DNA of 64,000 bases from the NCBI GenBank assembly GCA_022695795.1, contig MU404131.1:144398-208397 (forward strand), written 5' to 3'. The first letter of the stretch is position 1, and every line of letters starts with the position of its first letter. This DNA comes from Biscogniauxia marginata (taxonomy: Eukaryota; Ascomycota; Sordariomycetes; Xylariales; Xylariaceae). Under the pieces are notes generated by a model. That model was not told the origin of the DNA, searched no databases, and saw only the letters and a list, made by a program, of their open reading frames with translations. This document shows, in pieces, positions 1 to 11,250 of this stretch. Both the position numbers and the translations under genes were made by a program.

Positions 1-354
1 AATTTTATAATTTAATTAAAGTTAAAAACAAAAAAAATTAAAATCGTAATATATAAAGAAAAACGCAAAATGGTTTATATATTTTATTTTAATTTCTCGC
101 GTTTTCTTTTTACACTTTTTAATTAAATTATATAATTAAAAAAAGTTTTAAAATTTTCTTATTTTTATATATAAAGTGATTAATATTTAAAAAAGTTGAT
201 TTTATATAAGAAATTATTTTACTTTTAAGCTTATTTCGCTTATTTATTTATATAATATATTATTAGTTTTTAAAATAAATAAATAAATAAATATATTAAT
301 TTTAATATAAACGTATAAATATAATTTTATAAAGTTTAATAATAATTATAAATA
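1..354. repeat. AT-rich stretch with a truncated foldback-MITE remnant
   Basis: No gene is visible. Bases about 1-200 resemble the centre and right arm of the foldback MITE seen at 1613-2050 and 2876-3280: an A-rich arm, the central 'ggtttatat'/'ttttatttt' segment, then the T-rich complementary arm. The left end lies outside the window. The rest is A/T homopolymer-like sequence. Call by eye only. Confidence 0.4.
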
Positions 355-2750
355 ACGTGTCTTATAAGTAAATAAGCTATATAAACGAGTAAATTAGTTT
401 TTATAACTTTCGTAATTTTAATTACTAAAAAATATTTATATAGCATTAAAATTAATTAATAATTATTATTATTTAAATTTTTTTTTTAGTTTTACGTTTT
501 AAAAACTAAATACATTTTTATATTAAGTATTTAATTTTTTAACGTGTAATTTAAATTAACTAGTTTATAAATAATATATTTATTATTATTATTAAAACGT
601 GTAAAATTATATTTATATATTTATTTATTTATTTTAAAACTTAATAATATTAATAAAAACTCAAATAACTTATATAATTAAATATAAACGGTATTATTTA
701 AAAATAACTTATTATAAATTAACGACATTTTATAATGTTTTTTATATAATATTATAAAGGCGAAATAATAATATATTTATATAATTAATTATAAAACTAA
801 ATACTTTAAAATTTATATTTTATAAAAAAATAATAATCGTTTAATATATTATTAATTTAAATAATTAATTATTATTTCTTCGTTTAAGTTATATTATTAT
901 GATAATAAACTTTTTATTACACGAATATAACGTAAAGCGGGTTAAAAAAAACTAAACTTTTAATTTTATATAGCGATAAAAATTATTATAAACACGTTAA
1001 AATAAATATATAAATTATTAAAAAGCTTTATACGAAAACTTAAATATATATTGAAAATAGTTTAAATTAATATATAAAACAATTACGAAATATAAAATTT
1101 TAAAAAAAGATATATATAATTTTAACGAAATAAAATTTATATTTAAAATAATTATTTAAATTAATACAATAATAATAAAAATAAAACGATATAAATAAAT
1201 TTAATAAATTATTAAAAAATAAAAATAAAAATAAAAATAAAAATAAAAATAAAAATATTAAATAATAATTAAATAATAAATAAACTTAATATAAAATTTA
1301 TAAAGTATTTTAATTTTTATATTAAAAATCGAATATAAGGTTTTAAGCGTTTATTAATTTTAAATAATTATAAAAATTATTATTTTATAAAATTCGAAAA
1401 ATGTTATAAAAAACTCGATATTATTATATTTTATATATTTAATTATTTATTATATAAATTATAAATTTTTAATTTTATATATTTTAAAGTTTTTTAAAAA
1501 ATATATAATAATTACGTAAAATTTTTAATAAAACGCTATTATTATTACGTTATAAAAAACTTATTAATTAACTTTATAAAAATATTTGTTATTATAATAA
1601 TAATTTCGAATAACGTATTACATAAGCAAGTAGACGAAATAAGCTCGCGGATAAAATGGTTTCTTATATAAAATCGACTTTTTCGAAAATTCATAACTTT
1701 ACGCGTAAAAGTCGGAAAAATCTCGAACCTTTTTTTTTTAGTTATATAACTATATAATTTAATTAAAGTAAAATTTAAAAAAATTAATATTAAAAAACAC
1801 GAAAAAAAACGCGTAAAAACTAAAATTATAATAAAACGTATAGACCTTTTTATGTATTTCTTTATATATTTCACTTTTTATCTTTTTGAATTTTATTTTA
1901 GTTAAATTATATAGTTATATAACTAGAAAAAAAGGTTCGAGATTTTTCTGACTTTTACGCGTAAAGTCATAAATTTTCGAAAAAGTAGATTTTATATAAA
2001 AAACAATTTCGTTCGCGAGCTTGTTTTATCTACTTGCTTATGTGGTACGTTATATAAATTAAATTAGTTTTTTTTAATTTAAAAAAGTTATTATTATATT
2101 ACTTTTTATATAAAAAACATATATATATTTTTCTCGATTTTAATATAAATTAAATATTTTAAAAAGTTAAAATATTTATAATAATTTATAAAGTATTATT
2201 ATAATTAAATTTTATTATAAATAAAAAAAAAGTTTTAAAAAAGCTTTTTTTATAAATATTATAAATATTTATAATTAACTTATAAAAATTACTTTATTAT
2301 TAATATATAAAATAGTTTTATTATAAAATAAATAATTATAAATAAATAATAATACGATTAAAAAAAAGGGCCTTAAAAGAGTAATAATTAAACGGAAATA
2401 ATATAATATATGTATTTATATAACGAATAAAAATGAGTTTAATAATATTTATATAGTAAATGAAAAAGTATTTAATAATTTAAATTTCGAAGAGTTATAA
2501 TTAATTTTAAAAGGTTTTAACTTAAAAAATATAATAAATTAATTAATTTAAATTACGCGTTAAAAAACCGAATATTTAATATAAAAAAAGTATTCGGTTT
2601 TTAAAACGTAAAATTAAAAAAATTTAATTTAAATAATAATAATTATTAATTAATTTTAATACCGTGTAAATGTTTTTTAATAATTAAAATTACGAAAATT
2701 ATAAAAACTAGCTTATTTGCTTATATAATTTACTTGTTTATAAAACACAT
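355..2750. mobile_element. Large TA-flanked inverted-repeat element, copy 1 (RIP-mutated)
   Basis: Both ends carry a long inverted repeat of about 120 bases or more. The left end starts ACGTGTCTTATAAG and the right end is its degenerate complement, ending TTATAAAACACAT. TA lies on each side (353-354 and 2751-2752), as expected for Tc1/mariner-type insertion. Removing the MITE nested at 1613-2050 leaves about 1.95 kb, a usual size for a fungal Tc1/mariner element. The interior is so AT-rich that no transposase frame survives, so the superfamily rests on ends and length only. A near-parallel copy lies at 29158-31451 and a truncated inverted copy starts at 15857. Confidence 0.7.
1613..2050. mobile_element. 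Foldback MITE inserted in the large TIR element (copy 1)
   Basis: A 438-base element that is almost entirely one long inverted repeat. It starts ACGTATTACATAAGCAAG and ends with the complement, CTTGCTTATGTGGTACGT. TA is duplicated on both sides (1611-1612, 2051-2052). The related copy of the host element at 29158-31451 lacks this insert: near 30426 the flanks read straight through (TTCGAATATATAAATTA). That is an empty site within the same window. The 109-codon minus-strand frame across it is a by-product of the inverted repeat, not a gene. Confidence 0.8.
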
Positions 2751-2873
2751 TATATTATTTTAATTAATTAATATAAATTACACTTTATAAATTAAATATT
2801 TAATATAAAAAAGGTATTTAATTTTTTAAAATATAAAATTAAATATAACAATTAAATAATAATAATAATTAAT
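2751..2873. repeat. Right-end fragment of a large TIR element
   Basis: AT-rich sequence with the hairpin found near the ends of the large TIR element (complementary TAAATATTTAATAT and AAGGTATTTAATTT segments). The same kind of fragment follows the second copy at 31452 onward. No gene. Confidence 0.4.
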
Positions 2874-2875
2874 TA

Positions 2876-3280
2876 ACGTGTCTTATAAACGAGTAGGCCA
2901 CTTAATTTCCTATATAAAATCGACTTTTTTAAAAATTCAAAACTTTGCGCGTAAAACTCGTAAAAATCTCGGACCTTTTTCTTTAGTTATATAATTATAA
3001 AGTTGAATTAAAAATAAAATCGAAAAAAATAAAAGTAAAATGTATAAAGAAATACGTAAAAAGGTCTATACGTTTTGTTTTAATTTTAGTTTTTACGCGT
3101 TTCCTTTTCGTGTTTTTTGAAATTAATTTTTTTAATTTTAATTTTAGTTAAACCGTATAGTTATATAACTAATAAAAAAGGTCCGAGATTTTTTACGATT
3201 TTTACGCGCAAAGTTATAAATTTTTGAAAAAGTCGATTTTATATGGGAAATCAAATGGCCCACTCGCTTATAAGACACGT
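2876..3280. mobile_element. Foldback MITE (copy 2), intact ends
   Basis: A 405-base near-perfect foldback. The left arm begins ACGTGTCTTATAAACGAG and the right arm ends CTCGCTTATAAGACACGT. TA is present on both sides (2874-2875, 3281-3282). The arms stay complementary almost to the centre near 3075. No coding capacity, so it must be moved in trans. The first ~20 bases match the ends of the large TIR element, which suggests that element's transposase as the source. Confidence 0.8.
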
Positions 3281-3282
3281 TA

Positions 3283-3789
3283 ATTTTAATAGTTATATAA
3301 ATAGTTTTGTTATGGTAGTATAAAGGAATTTAAGGTAATACTTAATTTCCTGGTTTATTAACAAAAATATTAAAGGTGAAAAGAAAAGGAAATTTAAAAT
3401 GGTTTTAACGACTATTTACGCAGCTTAAATACATATAAGTCTCCTAGGCTTCTTATTCCTTTGACTTTATTGTTTTATAATGAATATAATAACGAGGTGC
3501 TTTGCTTATTATTTTGCTGCTAGGCTTAACATTGCTAAGCCGTGATAATTTTTTTATAATTAAGATTATAATAATTATAAAAACTAGCTTATTTATTTAT
3601 ATAACTTATTAATTTATAAGTGACGTTATATTTCTTTTTTAAATTATATAATTAAATTTATTTTAATAGAACTAATAAACGTTTATATATAAAAAATAAG
3701 TTTATTTATATTTTATTTTATATTTTATTTAATTTTTAATTTATAATATTAATAATAATATTAAAAGTTTTATAATTATACTTTATAAA
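3283..3789. repeat. Less-mutated patch with a possible solo LTR of another family
   Basis: No gene. Bases 3308-3531 run from TGTTATGG to GGCTTAACA, the TGTTA/TAACA ends typical of LTRs, and are clearly less AT-biased than the surroundings. I find no matching 5-base duplication (AGTTT left, TTGCT right) and no partner LTR, so this could be an old solo LTR or unrelated single-copy sequence. The remainder is AT-rich. Confidence 0.3.
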
Positions 3790-4198
3790 TGTGACGAACC
3801 TCCTTGTGTGTTCCTAGTTAGCTGACTTCACAAGTAAGTACGTACTAGGTTTTCTTGATTTAAAGGTAACAATGAGTTAAGATTGGTTTAATTAATTTAT
3901 AATGTTATGTTCGTTAAAGAGGTTTTAAGGTATTTTCACTATAATATTAAAGAGTAACTATAGTTTTAGATTAATAGCTAAAAAACTAAAATGAATAACT
4001 AAATACATAAGGAAATTCTAATTTACTTATACTTATTTCTCTTTTCCTTAAAATAAATAAGTCGCTAAATCGCTTTATTAAGAGGAGCGATTTATTAAGT
4101 CACTAAATCATTAAATCGCTCTACTAAGGCGAGCGATTTATTAATTCTCTCGTTAAACCACGTAACTAACACATAGTTCTATTTTAAGGTTCGTAATA
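3790..4198 (-). repeat. Left (3') LTR of gypsy copy A
   Basis: 409 bases starting TGTGACGAACCTCC and ending in a degenerate ...TTCGTAATA. It aligns over its whole length with 10888-11250 but carries about 46 extra bases near 4095-4140. These form a tandem duplication of an AAATCGCT/GAGCGATT segment, which explains the length difference. Confidence 0.85.
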
Positions 4199-4311
4199 TC
4201 ATTCTTCCTTTCTAAGGATCTTTGTCTTAAAGATAAAAAGAGGGCCTTATTATTTTTTTTTCTTATTTATTACTTTTTTTAGGCTATTTTACTTTTTTTT
4301 TTTTTTTTATT

Positions 4312-4960
4312 ATGTTTCATCGTATAATTAAAACTCGAAAAAAAGTCTTTAATTACTCACGGCGTGTCGAGAAACAAATAGAAAATAAGGTTACTTTTTT
4401 AAAAGCTATTTCTTTAAACGGAAAAAAAGAGATGGCTTATTTTCACTATAAACGTTCTAAGAAGAAGTATATAGCTTTTAATAATTTCGACCATTATATT
4501 AAATATATTTAGCTAAATCGAACTCGTTATAACGTATTTAGAATTACGCGTAAAAATATAACCGAAATTTTAGAATAATTTTAAAAAGTTAAGGCTAAAT
4601 TAAAAGTGGCGAAGTCTTGTTATTAAGTTATATAATTAGTTACCAAGGAAAAAATGAACTATGTACGCCGTTTACGTACCGAACGTCGATTATAGTTAAG
4701 TAAGTTACGTAAAATAATTACTCGGGATTTTAATTCCCTCGAGGAATTAGAGCGCGTCAAGCGCGAAAAAAACAAACAAAAACGTTTTATTAAAGAATCA
4801 CAACGCATAAAAGGATCGCAGCGTTAGTCTAAATCTTCGTAGGGTTTACCTGCTTCCAAGGCCTACCCTTTTTCCTTTCTCGATCGTTCCTAACAGGATT
4901 AAAACTTCGATATCTAGGCTTTCCTAGCCGGTCTAGATTCTAGCGGTAAAAATCCTTAAT
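4312..4960 (+). pseudogene. Convergent Zn2Cys6-like ORF of gypsy copy A (broken)
   Basis: Runs opposite to pol, between pol and the 3' LTR. The first 66 codons from ATG 4312 are open. Beyond them the frame continues with scattered stops to about 4960 and remains rich in Lys, Arg, Glu and Gln, with a coiled-coil look. Codons about 42-74 give tyrosines spaced x2, x6, x8, x2, x7 (YFHY, then Y before IAFNNFD, then YIKY, then Y). That is the spacing of the six cysteines of a Zn(II)2Cys6 cluster, CX2CX6CX5-12CX2CX6-8C. TGT/TGC to TAT is what RIP-type G-to-A would produce. Copies at 17756 and 21256 occupy the same place. The parallel copy at 21256 retains three of the six cysteines. The function in the element is unknown; DNA or chromatin binding is a guess from the motif. 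Confidence 0.55.
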
Positions 4961-4969
4961 TTTATTCGT

Positions 4970-7900
4970 TAGGTTTTTTAAATGCTTAAGTAGTTCTTAA
5001 GTGTTTTCTTTTAATAAGTAACCTTCTTATTTAACAAAATATTATAATTAACTTTTAACTTGTTTTAAATTTAATATCTTTTTTACTTCGTACTTATTAG
5101 GGTTTTCCTTAAATTCTAATTAGTTTTTTAGTATAACGTTATTTAGTATTAATTTTAGGAGCGAAACATGAAATACAAGATATATTCTAAATCCTTTTAG
5201 TAGTGCTAATTTATAGTTAATTTTCGAAATAACCTCTTTAATTTTATATAGTTTTAATTTCTTGAATTTAAGTTTTTTGCTAAGTCGTTTTGTTTTAATT
5301 TGGGGTGTTTTTAATATTACGCTTTGTCGTTAATAAAGTAAATAAACCATGTTTTCTTTTTTAAGAATTAGTTCCTTAATTTTTTTTTCATTATAATACT
5401 TTATTATTTTATCTTAAATGAATTATAATTCTTTTTATAACCGTTATTATACTGCTTAAATCTTTTTGGATAATACTTCTACTCTCGGGGCCTTTATTTC
5501 GATTCTTGGTACTTCCGTGAGTTCGATTGGTTGTTTTTAAGCTTCCGCCTTTTGCTTATATATTGCTTCGTATAGTGATATTTTTATGTTTTTATTAATC
5601 GAAGTGTTATATGCTATTTGGGCTATTAATAGCAATTTTATCTAGTTGTTTATTTCTTAGTTAATATAACTTCGTAAGTATTATTTTATTATTTGATTTA
5701 GTTTCTTTGTTTATTCGTTAGTTTAGGGGTAATACGTTATAAATAATTTTTACTTAATTTTTATTTGTTTTATTAAGCTAGTCCAAAATTTTAATATAAA
5801 CAACTTATTTCTATTTGAAATAACGCGTTTTAGTAGCCCATGTTTATTAACGTACTTTCTTAAGAAGTTGAAAGTTAATTGTTTTATTATGCTTAATTCG
5901 TTAAATGGTAAGAAGTAGGCGTATTTCGTGAGTTTATTAACGATTACTTATATGCTGTTATAAGGTACTCCTGTAGTAAGATCTTTTAACTCTAGAAGTT
6001 TCACTATAAAATCCCATGTAATTATATTTTATACTTTGTTAAGTATTTAGGTTAATTATAATAATCTATATAGTTTATATCGTAATGCTTTAGCCTTATT
6101 ATAAATATTATAATTCTTTATAATTCTTTTAATTATTTATTATATTCTTAAAAAGTCGAATTCTTTTTAAAGTCGTTTTATTATTTTGAAAATCCCTTGG
6201 TGGCTATATAAAGAATGTTCGTGAAATTCTTTAACGAATTCGTCTTGTATTCGTTTTAATACGTATACCTTTTCCTTGTACGAGAGAAGTTTGTCACTAA
6301 ATCCTTATTAAGATTATAATTATTTTTCTTTTTAATTATAATTTTCCTTGAAACGTTGTTTCTAATCTCCTATGTTAATTTATATATAAATTAATATAAT
6401 TAATCCGTTATTTTATTACTAAAACATTTAGACATCTCTTTTATTGATTTTTGATTTATAATCTCCTTTTCTGCTAAGAAGATCTACTTAGATATTTTCC
6501 TTTCCTTTAATATACTGGATTTTAAAATTAAATTTAAATAGGAAGATCATTTAACGCTTATGTTTTTAATTAAGCGTTTATATTATTATGAATTATGTAA
6601 GGTTCTTATGGTTTAAGTAAATGTCGATAAGTTCCTTAATTCCGCTGAGTTATGGTTCCTATTCCTTTAGTGCTTTAATGATTATTAATAGTTCCTTGTT
6701 ATAGATTTAATAGTTTAATTTAGCATTATATAGTGCTTTAAATAGGTACGTAACTAGGTACCATTTCTCATTGTCTTTTAATTGCTCTAGAACTGCTTTA
6801 ATAACGAAATCTAAAGCGTTTATCCTTAGTCGTTTCTTTTTATTTTCGTTTAGAAGTTTATATATAACCTTATTAATTACAACTTCTTTTAACTGCCGAA
6901 AAGCCTGTTTAGCTTTTTTAATAAAATAGAAAGCCTTTCTTATTTTTATTAGGGTAATTAGTTTTATTAATGGTTTAACAATACGCTTGAAATCTTTAAT
7001 GAGTTATTTAACATAATTAACAAAGCCAAGAAATACGCGTACGTTTATAACACTTTTAGGTTTTAATTAATCCTTAATTGCTGTTATTTTTCCCTTTTAA
7101 ATGCGGATTTCCCCTGGATTTATTATAAACCCTAAATAGTTTAGTTTTTTGACATGCTATTCACTTTTAGTTGGATGAACGAGTAGGTTCGCCTTTTCCA
7201 GGGCTTTTAATACTTGCTTTACATGTTTTTTATGCTTCTTCTCATTTTCTAAGTAAATTAAGATATCGTCCAAGTAAACAAATACAAATTTATCCAGAAA
7301 TTTGCGAAAAACTATTATAATTATATGTTAAAATGTAGCGGGTGCGTTAATAAGTTTAAATAGTATAACTTTATATTTATAATGTTTATATATTATTTAA
7401 AAAGCTATATATTGTTCGTGTTTTTTAGTTATTTTAATTATATAATATTTATTACGAAGGTTTAATATTATAAAGATTTAAGTTTTATTAATTTATCTTT
7501 TTATGAGTTTTATTAGTGGTAGCGAATACCCGTTTTTTTTAGTTATTTTATTAAGGTGTCGGTAGTTAATTATTCGTCGTTATACTAGGTTTCTTTCTTT
7601 ATCGACATGTTATTTCCCGTTTTTATCGATTTTAAGTACCATAATTACCGGGTATTTTAACGAGGATTCGGATTCTCGAATATATCCTTTGTCGAGATCT
7701 TTTTAAATTCCCTTTTATAATGCTCTTTATTTTTCCTAATTTATAAGATACACTAGAAATAATTTTAGCTGTTTTCCTTTTTTAAAGTGGATTTAATGAT
7801 CTTATTAGCTATATTTCGGTAATTCTTTTTTTGTTTTATTTTTAAATAATTTATAGAAACGAAAGTACTTACGTAATACTCTTTTCGTTAAATTTTCAGG

Positions 7901-8450
7901 CTTGGTTACTCGAATTATATAAGTAATATGTTTCGTTTTTACATTTATTTTTCTGGAGTTACTTGCGGTACTCATCTCGTAACCCGTAGTAATTAACTCC
8001 TTTTATTTCTGATTTTAATAAAGCGTGTTTATCTCGAAATTTATTCGTGGATTACTTCTTTTAAGCTAATTCATTCCCAAGATTATATCGTGATTTAATA
8101 TATATGTAATATTAAGGATAATTTATTTAAAATACCCTTAAATAGTTACCGAAAAAGGAATTATTTTTCTTAATACCTTACTATTTTTATAACTAAATAT
8201 ACTTTTTTTAAAGTTTTATAACTTATACGAACTTTATTTATATACTTATAGTATTTTGTTTTTTTAAGCTACCTTTATTAAGATATAGCTTTTATTTACT
8301 CTTAAATCTATTAAGGCTTTATACTCTCTTCTATTATATCTAACTTTAGTTATAATAATATTATTAAGTCCTAATTAGATTTTATATAAGGACTTATTAT
8401 TTATGGCTTCTCGCTGCTTTACTAGCGAGAGCTTTTGCCGTTTTTTTGGT
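4970..8450 (-). pseudogene. pol relic (reverse transcriptase, RNase H, integrase) of copy A
   Basis: Minus-strand reading. Reverse transcriptase lies at about 7640-7150: a VDYRxLNxITKKN-like stretch near 7560, followed by catalytic YLDD at 7276-7265 inside FVFVYLDDILIY, intact. Integrase-like sequence lies at about 6020-5820, with a TTGVPYNSI segment and a downstream NKLTKYAYFLPFNE segment characteristic of gypsy integrases, then LRKYVNKHG. Frames are interrupted by many TAA/TAG stops. Position of the protease is not resolved. Known role of the family: reverse transcription and insertion of the element's cDNA. Confidence 0.75.
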
Positions 8451-9599
8451 TTTCTACGTCCCTTCTCCTTTAGTTTTTTTTTAGTTATTATAACCCAGAT
8501 ATCCTTCTATTCTTAGGCTTTCATAAGAGCGTGTTTCTAGTAATCATTACTTAGATAGTCTCTTTAATTACCCTTTACGTAATAAGGGGTAAAAGGTCTA
8601 TCCTTTATATAAAACCTTATACATTAAAACTTTAATTCTTTTTCGAGGGCCTTTTTGTAACTCAAGTTTATTCTATTAACTCGGAATTTTTTAAAGTTCT
8701 AGATTATCCTCGAATAAAATAAATAATTATTAAGTTTACTTATTAAAGGTATCTCGATGTCTCCCCTTAGGTTTATATTAATTTCCGGAAGTTTTCCTCC
8801 TTTTTTAAGGTATATTTTAATGATTTATTTATAACCTCGTTTAGTCGCACGTGTTTTTACTTATTACTTTATTAAGTGTTTTTTTATAAAGCCAAATAAA
8901 TTAATGTCATATTTAGTTCGTTTTTTAAGCCATTATGGAAAATATAATCCTTTTTATAATTCTTATAATTCTTTTTTAATCTCGTCTTTTTCGAAACCTA
9001 CTTCGAGTAAGTTATATACGTCGCATGGTATTAAAGTGTAATATATATAACTCTTAATAATTGTTTCGTTACTTTTTTCGGAACCGGAGTGAAAATAATA
9101 TACTCAAGGAAAATGTAGCTATTGTGGGGTGTTATCACAAATATATTTATTTTCTTTCGTGTCGTCACTTTTTAGTTCTTAAAGATAATAACTAACTTTA
9201 TTTTTAAAACTTTTATGTATTTAATAAGCATCGTTAATATAAAAGCTTTAATGTAACGATATATATTCCCTTAAGCTTTAATAAATATTATAATTATTAT
9301 TTATATAAAACCTTTAGTTTAAGTTATTATACTGGCTTTTTCTTTAATAGGTTTCGCATTTATCGTTTTTGTAATGGCTTTAATATAAATCACTATGGTT
9401 TAACTTAATTCTTAAGTCGTATCCTAGCTTGTAATTATCATATACGTATAGTAGTTCGCCCTCGTTATATCTTTATTTGGCTTGTTTTAATATGAGATAT
9501 TCTAAATATAAGTAGTCATTCTCTAGATAGTCCTTATAATTAACTTAATAAAATTTATAAACTCTTTTTATAAAGGTCTTCTCGATCTTTTTTACCTTA

Positions 9600-10860
9600 A
9601 TAATATTAATAATAAATACTTGGTTTATTTTTTCGTTATTTTTAAATTAAACCCTTACCTCGGCGACTCTTTTCTCGAGTTAAAGAATCCCTTTTATTCT
9701 TGGTTTTTATTTCTTAAGACTTTAATACTCGTTTTTATAATGTCTTTTTTTTTTATAGTTAAAATACTTAATAGTTGATTTATCTCGTTTTTTTTATTCC
9801 TTTTAAATAACGTTGATTTTAATAGGGTTTAACTTAGTTCTAGTGCCTTTTTTGATTTCGGTACCGCTTTTGTGATTTCCTCTTTTTAGTTGATTGCTAT
9901 TCCTTCGTTGTACCGTCTTTTTCTTTTTAAGGTACTGTTCGAAGTTCTCGTTATTAATGGCAATTGCCATTATAACGTAGTTATTAAACTTTCTTAGGTT
10001 CTTTTCTTTATATAGGTTTATTTTATATAACTTATTTTTTATATGGTTTTTTAATTCTTAATAAAACAAGTAATTATAACTAACTTGCGAGTTTTTTGAA
10101 CTTAATAGCGTAGTTTAAAGCCTTTTTATCTTGTCGTAATTTATGAAATCGAGTTTCGGCTTATTACTTAAGAATTAAATTACTAAATATAGACTTAAGT
10201 TGTTTTTTAAACTCCTTATAATTCTTAAAAACTTTTTTCGTGTCTTTCTAAGCGTTTAATCTATTTTCTAAATAATCCTTTAACACTAGTTAAAACCAGG
10301 TTAAGGCGGTTCCGGCGAGAAACTAAAATACCGTGAAAACCTTTTATTCCTTAGTAGTAATTATTTTATAATAAAACCGTAAATAGGTTCTAGCTTAAAT
10401 CAAAAATCCTTTTAAATCGCTTAACCCATTATATTTACTAGGTATAATTAATTTAAAACCCTTTACGTCGGGGGTTATTATATTATTTTCGTCGTTTAAG
10501 TTGTTGGGGTCGCTATCGTTTAAAGGTGGTTACTTATCTCTAGAAAGTAGGGGTTATTTTATTTGTTTATTTTCTTTTTTAAGTATTTCTTTCTCCTCCT
10601 TTTCTTCTTTCTTAAATGATTCTTCTTACTAAGCTTCCGAGATGTCCTTTTATGACTCTTTTTTAGCTATAACTATAATGAACTTTTATGTTAATTCTTT
10701 TAAACCTTTTAATTATACCGTAAAAAGACTTAAAGCTTTTATTTAAAAGCTTATTAATTATTATTTTTTTACTTATTTCTTTTCTTATTACCCTTTAGTC
10801 TTAAGGGGTATGCTTGTCCTGGGACTATTCGATTAAAAGTCCCTTCTCTTAAACCAATAT
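9600..10860 (-). pseudogene. gag relic of copy A
   Basis: Minus-strand sequence just inside the 5' (right) LTR. A broken frame near 10250-10050 reads as a gypsy capsid: FKKQL-type segment, then RQDKKALNYAIKFKK, then a run resembling the C-terminal capsid helices. Many stops. I see no clear CCHC zinc knuckle in the expected place near 9900, either lost or absent. A tRNA-type primer site starting TGG is not obvious next to the LTR. Confidence 0.6.
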
Positions 10861-10887
10861 TAAGCACTAATTAAGGAGCTATTAAAA

Positions 10888-11250
10888 TGTAACAAACCTC
10901 CTTATATGTTCCTAGTTAACTAACTTTATAAGTAAGTACGTACTAGGTTTTCTTGATTTAAAGGTAATAATGAGTTAAGATTAGTTTAATTAATTCACAA
11001 TATTATGTTCGTTAAAGAGGTTTCAAGGTACTCTCATTATAATATCAAAGAGTGACTATAATCTTAGATTAATAGCTAAGAAACTAGAATGAATAACTAA
11101 ATACACAAAGAAATTCCAATCTACTTATACTTATTTCTCCTTTCCTTAAAATAAATAAATCGCTAAATCGCTTTACTAAAAGGAGCGATTCACTGATTCT
11201 CTCGTTAAACCACGTAACCAGCACGTAGTTCCATTCTGGAGTCCGTAACA
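10888..11250 (-). repeat. Right (5') LTR of gypsy copy A
   Basis: 363 bases from TGTAACAAACCTCC to GTCCGTAACA, followed directly by the target duplication ATAAA. It lacks the ~46-base internal tandem duplication of the left LTR. As the 5' LTR it would hold the element's promoter; no intact TATA signal can be distinguished in this AT background. Confidence 0.85.

Larger units (their letters stand above)
3790..11250 (-). mobile_element. Ty3/gypsy-type LTR retrotransposon, copy A, complete with target duplication
   Basis: A 7461-base element between two related LTRs (3790-4198 and 10888-11250). It has TGT/ACA-type ends and a perfect 5-base target duplication ATAAA at 3785-3789 and 11251-11255. 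The coding sense is minus: gag-like, then reverse transcriptase, then integrase-like traces read from right to left. A purine-rich tract (polypurine tract by position) abuts the left LTR inside the element. Order RT before integrase indicates the Ty3/gypsy group. It is riddled with stops from C-to-T/G-to-A changes and cannot be active, though the catalytic YLDD of the reverse transcriptase is still encoded. A second gene converges on pol at the left end. Confidence 0.9.

Noticed and set aside
1545..1874. 109-codon minus-strand frame
   Set aside because: Lies across a foldback MITE and its AT-rich host; composition is Ile/Phe/Lys-rich as expected from A/T sequence, with no motif.
3500..3560. 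GCTTAACATTGCTAAGC palindrome as an attachment site or terminator
   Set aside because: One short palindrome in degraded sequence; more simply the end of a possible solo LTR.
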